From: Gentiana macrophylla
Lineage: Eukaryota; Streptophyta; Magnoliopsida; Gentianales; Gentianaceae
Assembly: GCA_026214975.1 (NCBI GenBank)
Contig: CM047810.1
Span: forward strand, 94,256,316 to 94,320,315
Length of the DNA: 64,000 nt
Direction of reading: 5' to 3'
Shown here: positions 58,106 through 64,000 of the stretch, piece by piece
How the letters are laid out: each line of letters begins with the position of its first letter
Numbering within the stretch: the stretch's first letter is position 1
Notes under the pieces: model-generated
Seen by the model: the letters and a program-made list of their open reading frames with translations, nothing else
The model's database searches: none
What the model was told of the DNA's origin: nothing
Program-made: the position numbers and the translations under genes

Positions 58106-60080
58106 TGATGGGCAAAATAATGACGTCCAACTTTAACCGGCAGAGTACCGGGTTGGAAGCACTATAGCGGCGAGCAAGGTCGTATCCCACGAGGAATTGG
58201 TCAAGTATCACAACCACTTTTGTATTTAGTTTAGGCTCGCAATATAGGTGAAGTAATCTATAACTAGGATGATAAAAATGCTAACTTTAAAATATTTGGT
58301 AAATGAAATAGCTAAATTATGGTCGAGAACACTACTCTCAATACCTTTACCGAATCACTGGGGACGAGCCTTAACCTACCAACCAACCAATAGTTTTTAA
58401 TGAATGTGTTGTGGGTGCAATATCCAAAACTGGTCCCTAGGCGCTAATAAGCCTTGGCCCTAATCACCTATATTCGGTTCAGTGATCCCCCATGGGATTT
58501 AATTGACCTAATATGATTAAGAACTATGAGACGCTCTGCATCCACCGTGTTCACGGCTTAGCTAGAAAAACCTTACCAAGGAACAGGCTGCGAAAAACTC
58601 GACTAGTTCGTGCATGGCAATCCTAAATTCTAGTTCGCACACTCCCTCGCAAAATACATTTATAAAGTTCGTGTGTAAAATCATGAATCAAGTGATCAGT
58701 TTAATTCAAACATTAAGATCAAATTTTAGGACACAACAACTCAAAAGATTTAATTTTTAATCTTTACCCATCCCCAGATCATCGTTTGGGTATTAATTTC
58801 GTAGTTCCATCACATAATTTAGCTATCTGATATTTAGCTACTCATAATAACAATAATAACATCACCGAAATTCATAAAGATAGACATAATAGGCATCATA
58901 AAAATATAAGTAAAATTACCAATAAAAAGATTGAACCAATTCACTAATCGAATCGCACTCCGTTGTGTTCCAATCGTAAAAAAAAAGAGAAACATAGTGA
59001 TGTTGTTCTTCAAGAAAAATTGCAGAAAAATTGAAAGATAAGCTATTCTAATAGAAGGAAAAATTTAATGCAGGGAAAATAAAATTCTGATGTGAAAACT
59101 ATGTGTTAAAATTTGACCTAGATAGTTTTAAATAGTACTACAACCCTCTTATTTTTCCGGAACTCCACGTCAAAATATATGGCCAGCGCGTCCCATGGGC
59201 CGCATTAATTACCAGCAATTGGGCGTGGGTCCCTTTCCTTTCTAAGGTACGCATGAATTGATGATGCTTTATATATTTTCCTTTACACAAGAGGTACGAA
59301 AAACAACCACCGTCACTAATCGAATCGCACTCCGTTGTGTTCCAATCGCAAAAAAAAAAGAGAAACATAGTGATGTTGTTCTTCAAGAAAAATTGCAGAA
59401 AAATTGAAAGATAAGCTATTCTAATGGAAGGAAAAATTTAATGCAGAGAAAATAAAATTCTGATGTGAAAACTATGTGTTAAAATTTGACCTAGATAGTT
59501 TTAAATAGTACTACAGCCCTCTTATTTTTCCGGAACTCCACGTCAAAATATATGGCCAGCGAGTCCCATGGGCCGCATTAATTACCAGCAATTGGGCGTG
59601 GGTCCCTTTCCTTTCTAAGGTACGCATGAATTGATGATGCTTTATATATTTTCCTTTACACAAGCGGTACGAAAAACAGCCACCGTCACCCTAAGTGTGA
59701 TACAATCTGTTTTCGTTCCGCGATTTTATTACAGATTTTTTTTTTCTTTTCTGAACACTCAAACTTGAATCTCACGCAATTTCTTCATACGAACTCCGTT
59801 TTTGATGATCTTTGTACCGTTGTGATTCTCGTCACGCCCTCTATCACGCCATATCTGTAATAAAAATAAACAACATACCCAAGCATGATAAATACCAATA
59901 AAACACACACAAATCACCCAAAAATATCGAGATTTTCGTCGTAAACGTCTTTCGTCTCATGATTCGAATCGTGGTGAAACGTGCCTATAAAAACCACTTA
60001 ACTACCCCAAAATTACATCGAATATGTTACAAATAGGGGGTAAAATGCACACGAAATTATAGTAAAGCTGAATCTCATCA
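58106..60080 (-). repeat. Right LTR of the Athila element (5' LTR) with internal duplication
   Basis: 1975 bp against 1594 bp for the left LTR. The difference is a tandem copy of 372 bp: 58941-59312 and 59313-59684 both start TCACTAATCGAATCGCACTCCG and end at CCACCGTCAC. The junction lies in a short TCAC repeat also present at the end of the unit. Confidence 0.9.
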
Positions 60081-60445
60081 AAGGACTTGTCGAAATTATT
60101 CTCTACTGTGTTTTTTACTTTTGTTAAACGCACGGGGAATGCCAATGCGAATTTTCTAGCTAGACATGCTTCTTTTCTAGATGTTGGTGTGGAATGGGGT
60201 ACTCTCCCTCCCCACTAATTTTAGGGTGGCCCAGGTGCAAGTATTGAAACAACAAGTCATCGATTTCAAGATTTATGATTGATGTTCTTTTTTTACATGT
60301 AAGGTTCCATGTTATCTACAAATTTTCCTATTGGTTGTGGTACACCCAATAAGAATTACATCATGACCATTCTAAAATTTATGCTCTCTCTTTAAATGTT
60401 GTACATGCCCGCACTCTAGATAGTGCCTAATAAAATTATTCTTTC
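60081..60445 (+). pseudogene. 3' end of LINE remnant 2 (RNase H tail and 3' UTR)
   Basis: After the AAGGA duplication the LINE resumes: TFVKRTGNANANFLARHASFLDVGVEWG is the end of the RVT_3 RNase H domain, completing the part cut at 42257. A 3' UTR with AATAAAATTATTC and an A-run (60430-60458) follows, the normal poly(A) end of a LINE. Confidence 0.7.
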
Positions 60446-60458
60446 CACTTAAAAAAAA

Positions 60459-61071
60459 GGTACTCTAATAGAGAGAAATTAAAACACCCAAAGGGGAAAC
60501 GATAATTTGCACAAATTGCAGGGGTATTTAATAGTTTTAACATAATATAGGGACCAAAATGTACTAACCGTAACATCGTTTTCATAGTTTTTGTTGTTTT
60601 TCTGCTTCTTTAATCCCGCTCAGATCAGAGCCCACGTGAATACTCTTCCCTGCAAAACGGCACGTCTTTTGTTCTCCAACATTTGAAATTTTAGCTGTCT
60701 ATATTTTAAATCAGCAGCTCTGCGTTATTTTCTTCAATTTTCAGTAGTACTTCCCTTTTTGTTTGTGCGCGTTGCAGTGGACCGGCTCAAAAGTTGACGT
60801 TGTGCAGAAAAGTCACTTGCTTTAGAAATTTGATGTTTATAGAGTACTAGTCAAGATTTTGATCAAGAAGGATCAAGTGGTCCCTTGTATTCTGAGATAT
60901 TTTCACATTTTGAGTTTAATACATAGTTGCTTTGTTGGGGTTTGAAAGTTCAAAGCTTTTAGCAGAAAGTCAACTCTAGAGGTTTGTGATTTGCTAGCTG
61001 ATCACTAATCAGAATTCTGAATTAAAGGGTTTTTTTTAATTAGGGGTTGAAGTTGAGGGATCTGAAAGATT
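60459..61071 (+). promoter_or_regulatory. CRY2: Upstream and 5' UTR region of the CRY2-type gene
   Basis: About 600 bp between the LINE tail and the start codon. A G-box core CACGTG lies at 60633-60638, the binding site of bHLH and bZIP factors common in light-regulated plant promoters. Further down, the sequence becomes T-rich with pyrimidine tracts, compatible with a 5' UTR. I cannot place the transcription start or a certain TATA box. The LINE and Athila elements end less than 1 kb upstream of the start codon. Confidence 0.45.
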
Positions 61072-63011
61072 ATGGATAAAAATGGTAAGACTATAGTTTG
61101 GTTTAGAAGAGATTTGAGAATAGATGATAATCCAGCTTTGGCATCTGCTTCAAGGGATGGGAGTGTTTTTCCAGTTTTCATTTGGAGTCCTAAAGAAGAA
61201 AGACAATTTTACCCTGGTAGAGCATCAAGGTGGTGGTTGAAGCAATCTCTTGATCGTTTAGGACAGTCCTTGAAATCTCTTGGTGCTGATTTGATTTTGA
61301 TCAAAGCTCAGAGTACTTTGGCTGCACTCTTGGAATGCATCACTGCTGTTGGGGCAACTAAAGTTGTCTACAATCATCTCTATGGTTTGTAAATTGACTT
61401 CATTTTTGCAAACAAACATTGTGAAATGTCCTCATCTTTAATTTCCGTGTGCTACCAGTTTTCACTAGTGGAGGCTGTTAAAATGTAGTGCTTTCTCATG
61501 TCAGTGTTTGAATTAACCATGGCATAGGTTTGTAAGTTACATAAGATTGTTCGGAGCGAGGACTACATAATAATATAACTTTAGCATCCTATTCGGGTGT
61601 GAAATTTATTGAATTAATTGGTCTCTGAGATTAAGATAGTCTGCTGCTATTCACTTCTAGGCACACTGAAAAGTCTTAGCATTCAATTTGCATGTCCTTT
61701 AGTTGAAAATCTCAGCATTCTGATAGTTATGAATCTGGTTACTGAATTCCCTTGAACGATTGCATTTATTAAGAATGCTTAATCAAGAATATCCTTTGCT
61801 TATGTGTAACTTGTCATGCTAGTGGATTGTGTTACTTTGGATGTTATATATTATGGATGAGTGTGTTTTGAGAGTGTTACCTTCTATTTGAATATTTCTT
61901 ATAACTTAGTCCATTGATTTGTCATTAGCTGCTCATATTTCCAGATCCTGTATCTTTGGTACGTGATCACAATATTAAGCAGAAGCTGGGAGAGCTTGGT
62001 ATCTCTGTACAGAGTTTTGATGGAGAGGTGTTGTACGAACCGTGGGAAGTGTATGATGACAAAGGACAAGCTTTTACAACCTTTGAGGCATTTTGGGACA
62101 AATGCTCTCACATGCAAACACACCATGCTTCTCATCTTCCTCCTAGGAGATTGGTTCCAACTGATGGTATAGTCACGTCTGTTTAATAGTTATCTGTTCC
62201 ATTGAATATCAGAATCATGCTCGTGTTCTTACGGAACATTACGTTTGCTTTCTCAATCTTATGAATAAACTACTTTTATCTGTGTTCATCTGTCTTACTT
62301 GCAGGATTGGTTGATAAGTTTTCGATTGACGAACTGAGTCTTGAAGATGAATCAGAAAAGTCCAGCAATGCTTTACTAGCAAGAAGTTGGTCACCAGGCT
62401 GGAGCAATGCTGATAAGGCTTTAACAGAATTTGTCGAAAATAACTTGCTTGATTATTCCATGGACAGGCTCAGGGTTGCAGGGAACTCTACATCACTCCT
62501 ATCCCCATACATTCATTTTGGTGAAATAAGCGTAAAGAAAGTTTTCCATTTAGTGTATAGAAAGCGCATAATATGGGCCAAAGAGGGTAACTCTCAAGGC
62601 GAAGAGAGTGCTACTTTGTTCCTTAGGGCTATCGGGCTTAGAGAATATTCTCGGTACATATGCTTTAACTTCCCATTCACTCATGAGAAGTCATTATTAA
62701 GCAACTTGAGATTTTTCCCATGGCATGCTGACGAGACTCGATTTAAGGCTTGGCGTCAGGGTAGAACTGGTTATCCTTTAGTTGATGCTGGGATGAGAGA
62801 ACTTTGGGCAACTGGATGGATTCACAATAGAATCAGAGTGATAGTTTCGAGTTTCTTTGTGAAATTTCTGCTTCTACCTTGGCAGTGGGGAATGAAATAT
62901 TTCTGGGACACCCTTTTGGATGCAGACATTGAAAATGATATTCTTGGTTGGCAATACATCTCTGGGAGCTTGCCAGATGGACATGAGCTCGAGCGCTTAG
63001 ACAGCCCACAG
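61072..63011 (+). CDS. CRY2: Cryptochrome 2-type blue-light receptor, exons 1-3 (3' part outside window)
   Basis: Exons 61072-61384, 61945-62166 and 62305-63011, all with GT/AG introns in phase, give 414 residues. The sequence MDKNGKTIVWFRRDLRIDDN matches CRY2 rather than CRY1, which has a different N-terminus. It covers the photolyase-related alpha/beta domain (about 1-130: FYPGRASRWWLKQSL, NHLYDP across the first junction, VRDHN) and most of the FAD-binding helical domain (GNSTSLLSPYIHFGEIS, FLRAIGLREYSRYICFN, GYPLVDAGMRELWATGW, HNRIRVIVSSF). The electron-transfer Trp triad is visible in FFPW, LLPWQW and DILGWQY, and the flavin-contacting Asp in LLDAD. CRY2 is a nuclear flavoprotein that regulates flowering and growth in blue light. 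The remaining PHR end and the C-terminal tail must lie to the right. No stop or shift breaks these exons. A Copia element occupies the next intron. Confidence 0.93.
61385..61944 (+). other. CRY2 intron 1
   Basis: 560 bp, T-rich, donor GTTTGT, acceptor ATTTCCAG. It divides a GAT codon (Asp of NHLYDP) after its first base. No repeat or other gene seen. Confidence 0.9.
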
Positions 63012-63082
63012 GTAAGAGAAATCTGGTAATCTTACCAAACATCTCAGTGTATATTCTAAATTCGTTGTACTTGTTCTATTAG
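63012..63082 (+). other. Start of CRY2 intron 3
   Basis: Donor GTAAGAG directly after CCACAG (SPQ). About 70 bp of intron remain before retroelement sequence begins. Confidence 0.8.
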
Positions 63083-64000
63083 TGTAAGAGCGGAAGTTTA
63101 AAAGAGATAGAAAGAAATATTTCATTAGTAGAAAGCTTAAGTTACAAAGAGAGGAGCTGTTTGTTTATATACACACAAACAGTCCATAAAGCAGAAACTG
63201 AAACTAGCCGTAGGGTTGTCATATCCAACGGCTAGACTTTTAGTCCATTATTCTAACCCGATACAAACAAAGATCTTGGGGAATTAATTAGCTAACATAA
63301 TTAACTAATTAAGGCCACTAAAAAAACACACTTAAGGAGGAGCATTAGATTTAACATATCCTAACACTCCCTCTCAAGCTGGTTGGTGTATGTCAAACAT
63401 TCCCAGCTTGCCAACATTGTCTTGAAACATCTTTCCAGAAAGCCCTTTAGTGAACAGGTCTGCAACTTGATCTTGGGAGGTCACGAACTTAGTGCAGATT
63501 ATACCACTCTCTAGCTTTTCTTTGATGAAGTGCCTATCAATTTCAATGTGTTTAGTTCTGTCATGTTGCACAGGGTTGTGGGCAATTTCAGTGGCAGATT
63601 TGATGTCACTTAGCAGTTTCATAGGAGAAATCCATTGAACCTGTAGGTCAGTTAGGATGATCTTGAGCCATAAGAGTTCACATATTCCTATTGCCATAGA
63701 TCTGAATTCTGCTTCTGCACTTGATCTTGAAACAACAGGTTGTTTTTTACTTCTCTAGTTCACAAGATTTCCAGCTAAGAATATGCATTGACCTGAAATA
63801 GATCTTCTGTCATCAATAGAGCCTGCATAATCAGAGTCAGTGTATGCCTTGAGCTCTATTTTTCCTTTCTTTTTGAACAGAATTCCTTTGCCTGGACATT
63901 GTTTCAGATATTCTAGGATCCTCTCTGCTTCCTTTTGATGACACACCTTTGGATTTTTCATGAACCTGCTAACCATGTTGACAACTAAGGCATTATCTGG
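63083..64000 (-). mobile_element. Copia element C in the CRY2 intron (cut by window edge)
   Basis: An LTR of about 284 bp (63083-63366, TGTAAGAGCGG...CATATCCTAACA on plus) is followed on the right by the purine-rich minus-strand tract CCAGCTTGAGAGGGAGTG, typical of a Copia polypurine site, and then by the end of pol on the minus strand. The element therefore lies opposite to CRY2. The other LTR and the rest of pol are beyond the window, so no target duplication can be checked; the left LTR limit is approximate. Confidence 0.8.
63374..64000 (-). pseudogene. Copia C pol C-terminus (end of RT, RNase H)
   Basis: From the window edge: MVSRFMKNPKVCHQKEAERI, then YTDSDYAGSIDDRRSISGQC, the RNase H start of Copia pol. 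A TAG near 63753 stands where Trp is expected (LVN-stop-RSKKQPVVSRSS). The frame then continues through RSSAEAEFRSMA, HDRTKHIEIDRHFIKEKL and DQVADLFTKGLSGKMF, ending FDIHQPA. Only this one stop is seen in over 200 codons, so the copy is less decayed than Copia A or B. Strand is opposite to the host gene. Confidence 0.85.

Larger units (their letters stand above)
42258..60080 (-). mobile_element. Athila-type Gypsy element, pol-deleted, carrying Copia A
   Basis: LTRs 42258-43851 and 58106-60080 begin TGATGG and end CTCATCA. The target duplication AAGGA is exact at 42253-42257 and 60081-60085. Next to the right LTR, the minus strand reads TGGCGCCGTTGCCGGGGA (58098-58081), the usual Athila/Tat primer-binding site; next to the left LTR, the minus strand polypurine tract is TAGGGGGTAGT. 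Gag and protease are present. After the protease, minus-strand sequence passes directly to a GCGCTTATGGAAGGCAACCCA phrase (about 54918-54895) of the kind normally found after pol, so reverse transcriptase, RNase H and integrase are gone. It is a deletion derivative needing help in trans. Copia A (45090-54398) was inserted later. Confidence 0.88.

Noticed and set aside
61072..63011. CRY1 or DNA photolyase as the identity of the gene
   Set aside because: The N-terminus MDKNGKTIVWFRRDLRIDDN and the segments FYPGRASRWW and SSNALLARSWSPGWSNAD follow CRY2; CRY1 and photolyases differ there.

Overview
The window is plant nuclear DNA dominated by transposable elements. It holds one conventional host gene: the first three coding exons of a cryptochrome, CRY2-type (61072-63011, + strand), running off the right edge. 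The CRY2 exons, tRNA-Met-primed Copia elements, an Athila-type Gypsy element, MULEs and hAT MITEs point to a eudicot. An asterid is my guess only. I recognised no rRNA or tRNA gene.

Layout. 1-5191: copies of one long Copia LTR (called family A), one on each strand, flanking a different LTR-like block. 5602-25194: a three-level DNA-transposon nest. MULE-1 (5611-25185) encodes a transposase read through into an OTU-like protease domain. MULE-2 (9303-25172) sits inside the right terminal inverted repeat of MULE-1, with an exact 9-bp target duplication. A non-coding LTR element of LARD type (12924-18583) sits inside the ULP1-like protease gene of MULE-2, with an exact 5-bp duplication. MULE-2 carries long inverted arms and two genes that converge from them: the protease on + and the transposase on -.

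25186-34795: AT-rich DNA with hairpin elements, a short-LTR Copia element (B, 26743-31577) and a solo family-A LTR (32866-34795). 34801-40026: a decayed LINE containing two nested hAT-type MITEs. 40027-60440: a second LINE remnant split by an Athila-type Gypsy element on the minus strand (42258-60080, duplication AAGGA). That element is split in turn by a nearly complete Copia element (A, 45090-54398, duplication AGTTA). A 1442-bp tandem duplication spans the left Athila junction. 60441-64000: CRY2 upstream region and exons 1-3, then a minus-strand Copia element (C) in the following intron, cut by the window edge.

How it fits together. Every TE gene here is broken by stops or frameshifts, many of the stops consistent with C-to-T or G-to-A transitions. 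The nests give a relative insertion order. The observations most worth following are the OTU-fused MULE, the convergent long-arm MULE with a tandemly duplicated exon and palindrome-rich ends, and the retroelement in the CRY2 intron. Boundaries given with target duplications were read directly from the sequence. Family names rest on protein motifs read by eye, without database searches.
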